A DNA stretch of 64,000 nucleotides, from contig NC_135361.1 of assembly GCF_051622035.1 (NCBI RefSeq), positions 26,963,205 through 27,027,204 on the forward strand, written 5' to 3'. Every line of letters starts with the position of its first letter. The stretch's first letter is position 1. This document shows, piece after piece, positions 36,734 through 49,408 of this stretch. Below the pieces are notes generated by a model, which saw only the letters and a list, made by a program, of their open reading frames with translations, did not search any database and was not told the origin of the DNA. This DNA is from Arctopsyche grandis. Taxonomy: Eukaryota; Arthropoda; Insecta; Trichoptera; Hydropsychidae. Made by a program: the position numbers and the translations under genes.

Positions 36734-36990
36734 CTAGAAGTCATTTAAAATATGCTGCCTGAAAGAACTGTTTGATGCAGTAAAAACATCAAGGCTCCCA
36801 GAAAGCAGGTTAAATAAACGAATGGCTCTTGAAAGGGGCGAGTCATCAAGCACATTGGTTCTGGTCCGAATAGGCAGAAATAGAGATCTGGAGCGAGATT
36901 CTCTCAGTTTCTCAGGTACCCTAAGTTTAAGATAACACAGAACTTCAGGAAGATGCAGATTACACAGAACTTCATATGCAGATTTATGTA
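36734..36990 (-). mobile_element. LINE C-terminal fragment
   Basis: Minus strand reads LRVPEKLRESRSRSLFLP, then SPLSRAIRLFNLLS and FRQHILNDF. It aligns with the C-terminal domain of the LINE at 12041 (MAPIPRAIRLLNE). The reverse transcriptase is not present. Confidence 0.65.
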
Positions 36991-37036
36991 TTTTATTATC
37001 ATTTTGAACTAATTTAGCACAGGTTTTCCACCTCAA

Positions 37037-37419
37037 ATTAAATATTTTCCATTTAAAATTGATATAGTTTTAAAATCACATTTTATTATTTTCATATTTA
37101 CATGTAATCATTATTATGAAAGTTAATGACAGGAAAACAGATAAAACAGAAATAAGAGAACATTAAATGATTACATGACGCTTTTAAAATAAAATAATTT
37201 ATAACGCTTCTTTAGCAGCTGCTGCAGTTACTTTCCTGTATATATTCATGTAGTATGTATTTGTTACAATTTGTCGATGTTGCAGTGGAGACAGACTCTT
37301 GTACGATCTCGAGCAAATTTAATCCAATCGATGGGTCTGCAAGCATATTCCTGGCAGAACATTTAATATTAGAAAATACTTCTTCAATGTGATTCATCAT
37401 TGATGAGTATGGAGGTAAG
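37037..37419. other. spacer, no gene seen
   Basis: AT-rich. A 62-codon minus frame at 37212-37400 (NMLADPSIGLNLLEIVQESV) has no recognised family and no splice support. Confidence 0.4.
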
Positions 37420-37792
37420 GGGTTTGGTGCAAACGATTGACAAGTGCCAGACAGATTGAACCATAGATTAACTGTATGGCTGCTTTAAACGCAATTCTCG
37501 ACTTCACGAATGAAAAATTGCACATCAGATGACGAGTAACCTTTCGATGTGCACAGATGCAATTATTAAAATGGTAATTATTAAAATTGAGTTGGATCTT
37601 TCTGGCAAGTTTAATAAGGCAAAATTCGGAACTAAAGTATCAGAAGCACAGAACGTATCAGGGTAAGCATGTCGGGACTTCGGGTAGATTTCGCTTAGTG
37701 TAAGTGCGAGCAGTGCGCACGCATAAGGTACACGTGTCGCTAATCTGTGGTTCAGTCTGTCTGGCGCTTTTCGATCGTTTGCACCACATAGA
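37420..37792 (-). mobile_element. TIR MITE, copy 2
   Basis: Inverted relative to 27328-27662, and longer by about 35 bp. Ends GGGGTTTGGTGCAAACGATT.. and ..CGATCGTTTGCACC. The interior CGGGTAGATTTCGCTTAGTG is shared with copy 1. Confidence 0.8.
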
Positions 37793-38197
37793 TACATATG
37801 TAGTATGTGTGGTCTTTAGTAAGTCTGGTCTTTATGATAAGCGATATTTTTCAGAAAAAACTGATTTAATTTTATAACACAAATGATAAAAATGTAAATA
37901 TGATAAAAATGATAAAAATGTATTTTCTGCAATTGTAAATTAAATTTTTTGAAAATGAAAGTAACCTCTTGGGGGCAATGTAATAATTATTGTTGTGTTA
38001 GCAGGGATTGAATTCACGGATAAAATATGTATTATATATGAATTGTACATACATACATACATAAACTTATTTGTATGTATTAATATGTCCCAGCACAAAT
38101 AATACCTAAGTACATACTTAGATATTTGTTTTAAATTTGATTTTTACTCATTTAAATACCCAAAATGAATTTAAGTAGTTAAAAAAAGATATGCTAC
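37793..38197. other. region past the last visible cadherin exon
   Basis: If the donor at 38197 is used, a further exon should lie here or beyond. I see no acceptor plus open frame with cadherin character before the MITE at 37792. Reading through the donor adds 16 residues and a stop at 38148-38150. Confidence 0.4.
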
Positions 38198-41100
38198 CTG
38201 GTTTTGGAAAATTTACTGTGACGACGGATGTTGTAGAAACTTGTTTGGAATTTTCAGCTTTGATGTATAATACTATGAAATTATTGTCATCTATTATTTC
38301 AGGTGGTAATAGAGTTTCGGTTATTAGCTCAATATTTACTTTTATTTCAAAATATTTATGATGTTCTAAAAAAAAATACAATGTTTAATTCATGATGTAG
38401 TATTTGTTACTGTGAAAGTATATTTTTTTCCAATATTTACCGCCATCTAATGCAATTGTGATATTATTATCGTGACTATCAAGCAAAATGATGTCAGGAC
38501 CAGAAAGCTTTTCTTCTTCATATGTATAGTTGTAAAAAAGTTCATCAAATTGTAGTATCTCCAAAGTAACATCATCTGAAATTTTCTTGTTTATCTTTGT
38601 TATTGAATAAAATACAAAATTTAAAACACATACATATATGAAAATGGAATTTCTTTAATAAACGGGTCTTTATGCATATGGTGATTTTTATTCTTGGGCT
38701 TTAAATCCAAATATTTGAATACTTTTAAATTTATTGAACTTTATGTACATTCAGATGTTTTAAATTTACTAGATTATGATTTTGATAATATTTTATTACT
38801 ATGTTAGTTTTGATATTCAAATTGTTTTAAATAAATTTGGATTCCACAGGAAAATAGATAAAATTATTGAATTTTCTTCTGTAATAATACCTCGTGGCAA
38901 CTTAACGTTGATTGCTGTTTTTCCACCTGGAGTATCAAGTTTTGTAGCCACCAATGAAAATAGAAGGAAAGAATTTTGTTTTATAACATCTTCTGGAAGT
39001 GGTTTTAGAATTACAATTTCAACTTCTTTTCCATTCTGATTGCAATCGAAGTATTCGGAATGTTCTGAAAATTATATTCTAGATTTTTATTATATTTTTA
39101 TTATACAACATCAATTAATCAAGCACACTCGTCTAACAGATTGCTCCAAAGCGACGAGTGTGCTAAAAAGATTAAGAAAGGACAAAAGGAAAAAATACAA
39201 ATTAAATAAAGAAAAGATAACTAAATAAAACATGACATAGAAAAAAATAATTCTTAATAAATTCATAATTAAATAAACTAACTCAACCTTTCTAAATGGT
39301 CGCGACTTCCGTAACTTAGGAAGTGGTACAGAGAATGAAGAGAGATGTGACAAATGTCAATGGCACCATCCAGTGAATTTAAGAAACGGAGGCCACGAGG
39401 AATGGGAGAATAATTAAAAGCTACAGTTCTAGCCAGAGGAGTGTGAAAAAGGGGACTATGGCGGGTCTATATCACACTATCCGGAGCATGAAGGCCCAAC
39501 TAAGCCAGGATAGACGGACAGGAGATATAGCCTCTAAATATGGAAAACAAGAAGTTGATGAGGGCAACACTCCTCCTGTGGTCAAGAGAAGTGTAGCCGA
39601 CCATACCCATGACGAATTGTGAAGGAAATAAGTATGGGTAAATCCCATATTGCTTCTTATAAAGCAGGCTGAGAAATCGTCTTTGGATAAGTTCAAGTTT
39701 CATAGATAGAGATTTAGTGTAAGGATTCCAGATCATAGAGGCGTATTCCAAGATACTCCTAACTAGAGCATTGTACAGCAATCTCAAAACAGCGGTATTA
39801 TGGTAGTGTCGAGAATTACGAAAGACAAACCCAAGCATTCGTGAGGCAGAGCAACACACAGAGTCGATATGATCAGAGAAATTTAGGTCACTCTAGAATG
39901 CAACCCCAAGATCAACGGTAGAATCGATTCAGTTCAATATCAATTCAGATCCAGAGTTACCAATATTTGAATAATTTTTCCATATTATTACTAATATAGA
40001 TAATACATATATAATCACCCCCATCAAGTTTTAAGCCGTCTAACTCATCATATCCTTGATCGATAACTATTTTTTCATCAAATATCAATTCTCCATCAAT
40101 GAAAGTTGATCTGTAGAAAGGCATCGAAAAAGATGGGGTAACAGGAATTTTTACTGTAGGATCAGAATTGATTTCTACAGTACCATCAGTAGTATGTGGT
40201 GGATCACCAGTATTATCTTTATCCTAAAAAAAAACCTCTTAAATTACATAAGCACTGACGTCACTAAAACGTATCATAAAACGCATAATATTTGTATAAA
40301 TTTGTGAGAAATTTTATTAATTAACGAAGTAAAATAATATAATACCGTTGCTCTTATTTCAAGTATCACCGGTTCCTCAAGACTGTACAATACTTTTTTA
40401 ACCACCAATTTAAACTTGTGTATTTTCACAGTGCCATTGGTACCATCATAAATGAAATCAAAATATTCATTTGATTCTATGGAAGGAATTATTGCAGTGT
40501 TTGTTAAATCCACATCTTTGACATAAATTGTTTCGAATATTGGCACAATGGGAAAACCAACTGCCAGTGGGGTGAATATAAAAATGTTGTAATTGTTATT
40601 CGGTAAGAATACAGGTTCATGGTTGTTGGTATCAGTTATGGTGTGACGCACAATCTGAAAATAGTCATTTTTACAAACATATTCTGTTATTTTGTATGTT
40701 TCACTTCCTTAACGATTCAGAATCTATTCCTATAGTCTTCTGATCGTTTTTTGTATGCGTTGTCATTTAGATCATGTAAAATTATTTTATAAATTTTGCG
40801 GGAAAATGAATAATAAATTGATATTTCAAGATGCATGCGAAGTTAGAGAGTTCTTTTTTTACTTTATAGTGATAAATTCATTAAATAATAAATGCTAAGA
40901 AGATATTACATATATTTGTATAGTATTAAAATTAATAAATTTGCGTAGTATATTTTTGAATATTAATACCAGTGTTCTGCTGCTTCCAGTACAGGAGAAG
41001 GTTAACCTTATATTTATTTGTGGTACTGTTTCATATTCTTCGAATTCGTTAAAAATCTCTTCGAGTGTAATAATTAATTCTTTATCTATGAACTCAACCT

Positions 41101-43097
41101 TGACATATGGATATTTTAAATTTGATAAATCGTCGACAGAAATTAATGCTGAAAGGTATAAAATAAAATTGATTTTAAATGTACTACATACAATGTACAT
41201 ACACACATGTATGTTTTTATTATCATCTATGTAATTATTATAATAAAGTAAAGCTTGGATATTTTATTGCTGTATATTTTGTATGTATATGAACTTTCGA
41301 TAAAGGATAAGTATTTCGTGTAAAATTTCGACCATGAGATTTTGACTGATATGCATCGATAATTAAGTTTTGATTTTGTTTTTTGATAATTTTTAGAAAA
41401 TGTGTGTATTTTTGTCTTTGCGTTCATTTTCGTTTCATCGATAACTAAATTCTTTCATTCTGAATATTGTCTTTGCAGGTCCCCAGTACCACCCAATTAT
41501 TGTTTATTGTTTGCCAATAGATATGTAGTATGTGATGTATTCTGTCTTTACTGTGCAAGGTGTGCAAAAGTGAATCTATTATTTAAAAAAAAATCGAGCG
41601 TTTTACATATACCTACATTACATACTGCAAAAGTAAAAAGTATCCTTATGCAAAATTTAGGATAGACGGATGGGGAGGGGAGAAGGGGGGATGGGACACT
41701 TTCACAGTTTCGTGCAACGTTTCGTGTCGTGTGAATGCTAATTGACTCATTGGCTACCCTTTCAGACCTACGTTTCCCTTCTCAAATTGAATCCTACATT
41801 TATGTACGTGTTACACCGAATCCGTGAAATCGTCTATTACACGCATTCGGCAAGAGAATTGCCGAATGCGTGAAAAATGCAAGCATGTTGCCCAGTTCAC
41901 GGATTCCGCAAATTCTTTGGCGAATGCGTGTATTCGGCAAGAATTTGTCTGCTCAAAGCATGGAGTCAGCAAATAGACAGCAGCGCTCCGGTGTTGTTTT
42001 TTAAAACTGGACAGCGTGGACAAGTGTCAAAGTGACAGCTGAATGAGGATGTTTAATTTACATATTATTATGTATATTATGACTACATACATATGTTTCG
42101 ATCATCTCATATGACTTATACATAAATTAATGCCATTTTTATACATTTTGATCAATATTTTAACAGTGAAACATATGTATGTAGTCATATTATACATAAT
42201 AATATGTAAATTAAACTAAATTAAACATCCTTATTCAGCTGTCACTTTGACACTTGGTTATAATATAACACGCTGTCCAGTTCACGCATTCGGCAAAGAA
42301 TTTACGGAATCCGTGAACTGGGCAACGTGCTTGCATTTTTCACGCATTCGGCAATTCTCTTGCCGAATGCTTGTAATAGACAATTTCATGAATTCGGTGT
42401 AACATATGCATTTCTTCAAAAATATATGTACAATGTATATGCAGATGTGTTGTGAAATCGTGATGATCAAAGATTACATAATATTCAACTTACAGTTTGT
42501 ATTACTAGTTGCTCCTGTAAAAGTCGTTCCTTTGTGAGTATCATTAATTTGAATGTTTAACATAGAGTTCCATTGACTATCTCCTACGCCATCAATTGTA
42601 CATTGAGTTGATTGTCCTATAGTGTGTAGATAAATAAATTAGAATGTTGGTATTGCGTAGTAGAGGCAAAGGTAAACATCGATCCTAATGACATTGGAGA
42701 CACTTTGCGATTTACGTATGTACATATGTAAATCGCAATCCTATAAAATCCAATAAAAATTCAATTCTTCGAACCTTTTATCAAGTTCCAGATTCAGAGA
42801 TTTAAGACACTCTATTATTATAAGTTTTAATTTTAATTTTGAAGTTGTGTCTGTCATCTTATCTATCAAATCACTAACAGAAGATAAAATTGAAAAATTG
42901 TTATTTTCAACTTCTGTCACAAGGCTTTTCGCTATATTTTTTAGTTTGTCAATGATGAGCATTGTTAAATTACTTTTTTGTAGATTTTAAAATATATTTA
43001 ATTTTTTTTAAATATTAGTATTATTTACTATTGTCGCTGGTGGCCGCAGTAAAATCCACTAGTGGCCGCACTTGAGAACCACTGCTGTAGATGATGA

Positions 43098-43182
<85 letters not shown>

Positions 43183-43328
43183 AATATATCTTATACATTT
43201 TAAAACAGATCACGAATATACGATGAATGGTTAAATTTATTATTATTTCTTATAGAGTACTCACCACTAACGCATATCGCCAGTCCTAAAACTATAGCTG
43301 TCCAATAAAAGGTCACAACACTGTTCAT
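38198..43328 (-). CDS. secreted cadherin-repeat protein (3' end uncertain)
   Basis: Eight minus-strand exons with consistent frames: 43265-43328 (signal peptide MNSVVTFYWTAIVLGLAICVS), 42494-42616, 40970-41148, 40346-40654, 40019-40223, 38891-39064, 38441-38575 and 38198-38365. Together they give about 452 codons. Cadherin signatures are the calcium-site linker DTNNHEPVF at the start of exon 4 and EIRATDKDNTGDPP across the exon 4/5 border. About four repeats of 100 residues can be laid out, with the later ones lacking clear calcium motifs. No transmembrane helix or cytoplasmic tail is visible: the chain either ends soon after 38198 by intron read-through (stop at 38148) or continues in exons I cannot find. 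Extracellular, probably adhesive or gut-surface (inference). Introns carry a LINE, a foldback and a hAT remnant. Confidence 0.8.
39120..39905 (-). mobile_element. LINE 3' portion inside cadherin intron 5
   Basis: Minus strand reads RMLGFVFRNSRHYHNTAVLR, NALVRSILEYASMIWNP and then YTSLDHRR, the post-RT domain of CR1/Jockey-like LINEs and related to that at 12041. The 3' UTR ends in the stem AGCACACTCGTC / GACGAGTGTGCT (39121-39161). Same sense as the host gene. 5'-truncated, with frame changes. Confidence 0.8.
41812..42409. mobile_element. long foldback element in cadherin intron 2
   Basis: About 600 bp with arms of some 240 bp (41812-42060 and 42180-42409) starting GTTACACCGAATCCGTGAA. Inside each arm are smaller dyads (CACGCATTCGGCAA / TTGCCGAATGCGTG). 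A single-arm copy lies at 55311-55432. The termini are symmetric and there is no coding. Confidence 0.82.
42700..43090 (-). mobile_element. hAT-like remnant in cadherin intron 1
   Basis: The border at 43083 reads, on the minus strand, CAGCAGTGGTTCTCAAGTGC, a classic hAT terminus. A minus-strand frame at 42741-42962 (SDLIDKMTDTTSKLKLKLII, then LKSLNLELDKRF) may be a transposase shred, but I cannot place it. A palindrome TGCGATTTAC / GTAAATCGCA sits at 42706-42737. Confidence 0.5.
43099..43180. repeat. (TA)n microsatellite
   Basis: About 80 bp of pure TA in cadherin intron 1. Confidence 0.95.
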
Positions 43329-43439
43329 TTTGTATATGGACCAATTGTAATTTTATTTTGAATCAAACTATACACACTTTTAGTTTAGCTGGATCGGTTT
43401 ACAATGCTACACTGGACGAATGCGATCGATGACTGTGTA

Positions 43440-43857
43440 TCGCAAAGATATGAAAAAAATATATATAATAGAAGAGATAAACTTGTTCTCTTTTGGACGA
43501 GATATGCATGTGAAATACTGGTAATAATCATCGATAACGGATTACTATAGATATGCGCATACATATGTACATATGCATATATAATATACATACGTATGTA
43601 TGTACACATGTCCATACATATGTACGTCTGTATGGGGTCTACCTCACGGGCCCGAATGTGAAACCCCCGAAAACGCAAATATCGGAAGGCAAAGATCTAA
43701 AATCGAAAGATCTTAAGTCGAAAGATCAAAAAAAAGGGGTGTATGGTAAACGATACATACTCACTTAATTTGCGCGAGCAGGATACAACAGGAACAAGAG
43801 GAACAGACTTTTCCTCCCGTATTAATGTGCGCGCGCAGAATACGGGAGGAAAAGTCA
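43440..43857 (-). mobile_element. nested foldback element, copy 2 (partial)
   Basis: Inverse of about 31245-31600: GATATGCATGTGAAATACT, TCTACCTCACGGGCCCGAATG, AAAGATCTTAAGTCGAAAGATC and the CCTCCCGTATT / AATACGGGAGG hairpin at its end. Starts about 110 bp upstream of the cadherin ATG. Confidence 0.78.
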
Positions 43858-43860
43858 CAT

Positions 43861-43893
43861 AGAATATAGCACAACATATTCTATGTGACTTGT
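43861..43893. repeat. 12-bp stem hairpin
   Basis: CACATAGAATAT, an 8-base loop, ATATTCTATGTG. Located exactly at the border between the foldback and the possible LTR piece. Confidence 0.6.
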
Positions 43894-44357
43894 GCTATCC
43901 CGAATAAAAATCAGTGATCTCATCTATTTCACAAAAATACAATAAACATATATATAAATATAAAAATAAGTCGTATGATGGCATCATCGCGCTCCAGTAC
44001 AAATATGCAGAGCTAACCTCGCCTGGAATTAACTTCGCTACTCAAGGGTAATGACCCAATATGACTCGTAGAAGCTTCCAGAAGTATGATTTCATCACTT
44101 GATCACATACCTGTGAAAATTTCCACAAGTATGATCTCGTCACCCGGAGACAAAGGATAACCTCGAGCTCCCGAAAGCAGGATGACATCACTCAACTAGT
44201 ATATAATCCAGAGCAGCAGACTCAGATGCCAGCCCTTCCGCTGAAGTGTGCAACTAGCCCACTTCCTCACGATTATACTATACTTGTAATAAACTTGTAT
44301 ACTGAATATAAATAAACGATGCTTTTAAAAACTGGACCGAGTTTCCATAGGGTGTGA
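43894..44357 (+). mobile_element. possible LTR fragment, fossil
   Basis: Has the layout of an LTR: a less AT-rich body, AGTATATAATCC as a TATA box near 44199, then AATAAACTTG (44288) and AATAAACGATG (44311) as polyadenylation signals before a TG..CA-like border. No internal genes and no clear flanking duplication. Family unassigned. Confidence 0.3.
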
Positions 44358-44643
44358 CACTGCTCAACACCTCCTGAAACTCTTTCGATCCGTTGGAGCA
44401 AGTATTTTGATGCTAGAGCGGAGTAACTACAAAAAAAGCGGATTAAACACAATTGCATCATATTTTCTTTTATTGCGCAAGCTCGTAGAAACAGCACGGG
44501 AGAAGAGTGTTGTTTGCGATAAAATCAAAGGCATATGTAAGCGGTAGGAGTTTTGCTCGTAGCTCAGGAATTTTTCGTTTAATTGTGTCATATATTTTTT
44601 AATAATTTTGCAGCTTTATTTTGGTATAACTTAAATAAATACT

Positions 44644-45244
44644 ATGATCAATACGGACGTCAGTTCCGAAATGGAGATAAGAAGAAGGATCGAAATAGCA
44701 AGAAATGCCTTCGGCAGCATGAACAATGTTTTATGTTGTCGAAGGTTGTCTATGAAGTTGCGTTTAAGAGTCCTGCACTCCTATGTTTGGTCGGTGTTGC
44801 TGTACGGATGCGAAACGTGGACAGTGGTATCCATGAACAGGATAGAGTCCTTTGAAATGTGGTTTTACTGGAGGATGCTAAAGATCTCGTGGAAGGAGCA
44901 TGTAAGAAACGAAACAGTCCTCCAGCTTCTTCATAAAAAGAGAGAGCTTCTTGACACGGTGAAGCGCCGTAAGATGGAATACTTTGGCCACATTATTCGC
45001 GGCCCCAAATATCGCCTTCTACATACAATCATAGAAGGGAAAATAGAAGGCAAACGGTGGCTTGGGAGAAAGAAGCTCTCTTGGCTCCGGAACTGATCAG
45101 GTCATGGATGGGACTCGGTCTCGAAAAGTTATTTCGGCTTTCCCATGATAGGGAAGAATTCGCACGGGCTATAAACGATGTCTGCCCATGGTAGTCGCCT
45201 ACGTCCGAATACGGATTCGGCATTAGAAGAAGAAGAAGAAGAAG
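44644..45244 (+). mobile_element. 5'-truncated RTE-like LINE with 11-bp target duplication
   Basis: A 150-codon frame contains the post-RT region: LLYGCETWTV, the EMWFYWRMLKISWKEHVRNE block, the zinc-ribbon-like KRRKMEYFGHIIRG, and IEGKIEGKRWLGRKKLSWL. A frame change near 45095 precedes the last 30 codons (WMGLGLEKLFRLSHDREEFA). The tail is (GAA)n (45226-45244). AAATAAATACT at 44633-44643 and AAATAAATGCT at 45245-45255 flank it, an 11-bp duplication with one difference. Good evidence for a fairly young insertion. Confidence 0.88.
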
Positions 45245-45255
45245 AAATAAATGCT

Positions 45256-45736
45256 TCATGACTGGATAATGTCTAGAATGATTAATGACTAATTTGGATT
45301 TATTTAATTCGATTAAACAAAGCATTCAAAACATTGAATTTATTTAAAAATTTAATCAAGTTTATTTTGTATTAATCCTCATTTGATATATGTAATGTAA
45401 AAAAATTCCAGTTTAACAAATATAATTTCTTATCTTAGGTATTTTCGATTCGCAATCGTAAATATATAAAATAATGCAATCACTATCTTCGAATGATAAA
45501 TGCAAATGAAACAATACGTATCACCATTGTTCGAATAAATTTATTTAGAGGATTACACGCAATTCCAAGAAATGGGTTTGATTCATCGCGATGCGATGTG
45601 ATCCACACACCAATGGGGATCGAGACAAGATAATGCCTACTAGTATTAATAATTTCCTCGGTTTGTCAATTGCGGCTTTCGGTTGACGGTTATGTTCAAA
45701 GCAAGCAGCTGTTGGATCGGTAATCTTGGCGATAGG
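45256..45736. other. spacer, no gene seen
   Basis: Nothing recognised. 45590-45730 is somewhat less AT-rich. Confidence 0.5.
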
Positions 45737-46368
<632 letters not shown>

Positions 46369-46372
<4 letters not shown>

Positions 46373-46882
46373 GAGGGCTGTACACCCGAAACCTTAATTT
46401 TGTTACCGTTCCTTTCTTCGATATATATATTGAGTGAATGTGACAATATATATCAATATATATATATTGAGTGAATGCGACAGTTGCGCTTCGACCAGAT
46501 AAAACGTATTTTAAATTGACAAAATCGAGGTTTCGTATTCTACTATTTTCTCCTCTAAAACTGGACCAATTTTTAAAAAAATTTCATCATCGGTATGAGA
46601 AAGATACTTTCTGTGCATCTATTGGCGTATTTTTTTAAAATTCGACCGTTAAATAAGCACGCTGGACTCGTTTCGTGGGTGTAAAAAAGAGGCGATTTTA
46701 TAGATTTTTGGCGGCTCCTAGCTCCTTTAAAAAATAATTAATCAAAAAAATAAAACGATAGATGCACCCCAATGGTGGATATCCATAGCATATTAAAAAA
46801 TAATTTCTCTAGTGCCATAAGTGAGGAAGGGAGAAGTATAGTACGTTTGTATGGACAAGGTGCTGCTGTCCAGCCCTCTTAA
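46369..46882 (+). mobile_element. TTAA-type non-autonomous element, copy 3
   Basis: Runs from TTAAGAGGGCTGTACACC to GCTGTCCAGCCCTCTTAA. It shares TTAA 46369-46372 with copy 2. The same subrepeat pair is present, but the TA tract is only about 20 bp. Inverted termini about 14 bp. Confidence 0.85.
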
Positions 46883-48297
46883 TGTGACCATTTATTTACC
46901 GATTTTTACGTAATAGTATGTGTATTCAAGAAAACGCGTATTTTTTCATAGTTTTTATTTATTAATAAAAAAGAACAGGAATGTTGATGAAGAAAAGAAA
47001 AGAACAGGAATGAATAATATAAATTTATCTTATTTTATATTTTTCTGATGAACAAATTTTCTCAAGTATTACTGGGTTTGCTTTTAAATAAGAATGAAAT
47101 TCTTAAGAATTAAGAATGATTTCTTAAAATTGATTTTAATTAACAACATCGCTTTAAGAACTGCGACTTGCAATTGCGTTTTTTCGGTCGTCCACAACTT
47201 GTTCATATGTGAAAACACCCTTTCTACGGGTGCATTAGTTCCGGGCAGGCATCAAATGTATTCAATAATTATACGAAAGTTTTTATGATTTAAATTATTG
47301 GTGCGAAAGTTTTGGAACAATTCCACCCAACGACTTTCGATTTTTGATTTTTAAATGCTTTTTATTATTACGAAATTATGTTCACAATACATCTTATATC
47401 TATTTTAATAGCTACTGATCTACTGATCATTTTCTATTTTACAATTTTAAATTAATTTGGTTAGTAATCATTGTATTATATTATTCTAATGTTAATCTAC
47501 AGCATAATAGGAAAAAGAGCTCAAAAACCTATTTAAAATCCTTATAAATGCTCATAATACATCTAATACATAATATTAATTAAAGACTCTCTAAAGTCGA
47601 TGACCTAAAGCAGATTGTGTTTAGGTAATCTGTGTGTTATACCTGAAGGGTATAGACATTTTGTTGTAATCACCGAGACTCTTCACAAGTGTGTTAGTAT
47701 GGTTATTAGTGATTCTGTCATAGAATCTACTGGTTAGTTTGTTAGTAATGTCTGTAACAAACGGAATATTATATATGGCATGCAGTTTTTTAAAGTTAGA
47801 TATATGGGTGTTTTATAAATTATTTTTAGGGATTTATTTTGTATTACTTGGAGCTTGGAAAGGTTAGTATTCGAGGCGTTATTCCACACAGGTGAAGCAT
47901 AGGTTAATAATGGTAATATATTTGCGCGCGATATAATTTTATTTTATTTTGAGTTGATAAAGAACTATGGCGATTAAATTTATTTATTATAATAAATATT
48001 ATTCCGTTCCCAATGTTCCAATGAAACGTTCCCAATGTTCCATTCTATAACTTTTTGCGCATGCACATGCGCATGCCTCGCCGCCCCCGCGCTATAGCCA
48101 TATGCACCGATACACACTGTATGCAGATGAGAAATCAAGATGGTCGATTTTTTGCACTTTTTTTTAAACTGTTACCGTGTGTTGCTCTCTTTTTGAAAAC
48201 GGGACATTTCTATGTGCCGAAGCTGTGCTTGGGGACAACGGGACAGGCTACCTAAAAACGGGACCGTCCCGTTCACAATGGGACGTATGGTCACTTT
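46883..48297 (-). mobile_element. hAT element remnant with nested Jockey LINE
   Basis: Ends TGTGACCATTTATTT.. and ..GGGACGTATGGTCACTTTA match those at 16524-17507. On the minus strand at 47245-47090 the hAT dimerisation domain is readable: APVERVFSHMNKLWTTEKTQ, then AVLKAMLLIKINF. The rest of the transposase is lost. Its interior is split by the LINE at 47337-47960. Confidence 0.78.
47337..47960 (-). mobile_element. Jockey-clade LINE 3' end (reference copy)
   Basis: Minus strand from 47960 reads KIKLYRANILPLLTYASPVW, NASNTNLSKLQVIQNKSLKI, then [17 protein letters not shown] and stops near [12 protein letters not shown]. These are the conserved closing motifs of Jockey ORF2. A 3' UTR of about 290 bases follows. 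One stop lies near 47740. Confidence 0.85.
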
Positions 48298-48949
48298 AGG
48301 TATGGTGGATGCTGGCGTAGTCTAACACTAACCATACTTTTTCAAGATTATTTTCTTCTAACTTTTGCAACAATCTTTCAAGAAAGTCACAAAAAATATT
48401 GGAATTAACTGTGGAGTGCGCAAAAATTTCATGCCACTAAATTTCATCAATATGCATTGCCGCAATCAATAAATATTAAATTTGAAATGGAAAATATTTA
48501 ATTTGAGGTGGAAAATATTGATTTTGAAATGGAAAATATTGAATTTGAGGTGGAAACCCTGTATTGCTTACGGACAGTGGCAGATCAAGAAAAAGGGGAA
48601 CCCCAGGTGCATTTGAAATTGGAGGCCCCCACCTCAGTAAAAAAATGCTGTCATCGTTTTTTACCACGGTTTTCAGTATATGGTTTTTCATTAGGATTTT
48701 TCAAAACCATATTTTTTATATTTATTTACTATATGTACTTGAAACACTAACAGTTTTTGGAATCAAATTACTATTTTAAAATACTATGTAAAATTGGTAC
48801 TAATTTCAATTATTCTTGACTTACGAACGTATTTTGGACAATGATAATAATATGTAAGTTGTAAATATTAGTAGCAAAGGCTCATTTCGGGGGCCCCGAG
48901 CGCGCGCTTTTTTTCAATGTATGATAAATCGCCGCTGCTTATTGATATA
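48298..48949. other. spacer with a decayed repeat
   Basis: 48478-48560 repeats GAAATGGAAAATATT.. about four times, distantly like the 22-bp foldback units. No gene. Confidence 0.45.
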
Positions 48950-49047
48950 ATATTGAAAAGACAATGAAAGTGCTACAAATAAGTGGAAGCGTGTTGGAGA
49001 GGCCTTCATCCAGCAGTGGATGGCGAATGGCTGTAGATGATGATGAA
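48950..49047 (+). mobile_element. RTE-like LINE tail
   Basis: Encodes ATNKWKRVGEAFIQQWMANG then ends GATGATGATGA: the C-terminus and tail of the family at 7412-8345. Confidence 0.75.
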
Positions 49048-49408
49048 TCAAGTTTAATCTTACCATAGTAGACTTTTTCGATTCTCAAGAATCGAGAATC
49101 TCATTTTCTCGGAATATTTGAATCTCGAGATTTGAGAATCTCATTTTCTCAAAATATTTGAATCTCGAGAATTCGAGATTTTCTTTTTTGTTTCAAGAGA
49201 TTCTCGAGAATTCTCGAGTATAGTTTTATTTTTTTAATATAGTGAATTGATTTTTTTAGCATATAAAATCGACAACATACAAAAATCAAAAGGTCACAAA
49301 CACTACAAATTTATATTATATCAGGGGTTTTTAACTTTATTAAAGACATGATGAAATAAAGACATAGAAAGATACGATAGAACATTGAATAGAAAAAAAA
49401 GTAAAATT
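49048..49408 (-). repeat. CTCGAG-palindrome repeat block, copy 2
   Basis: Inverted match to 7085-7410 with one added internal unit of about 50 bp. Directly follows the LINE tail, as in copy 1. Confidence 0.8.

Noticed and set aside
38776-39039. 87-codon plus-strand frame in the cadherin region
   Set aside because: Antisense shadow of a well supported minus-strand exon (38891-39064).
43894-44357. Calling a full LTR retrotransposon around the LTR-like piece
   Set aside because: No internal genes, partner LTR or clear flanking duplication; only a low-confidence fragment is listed.
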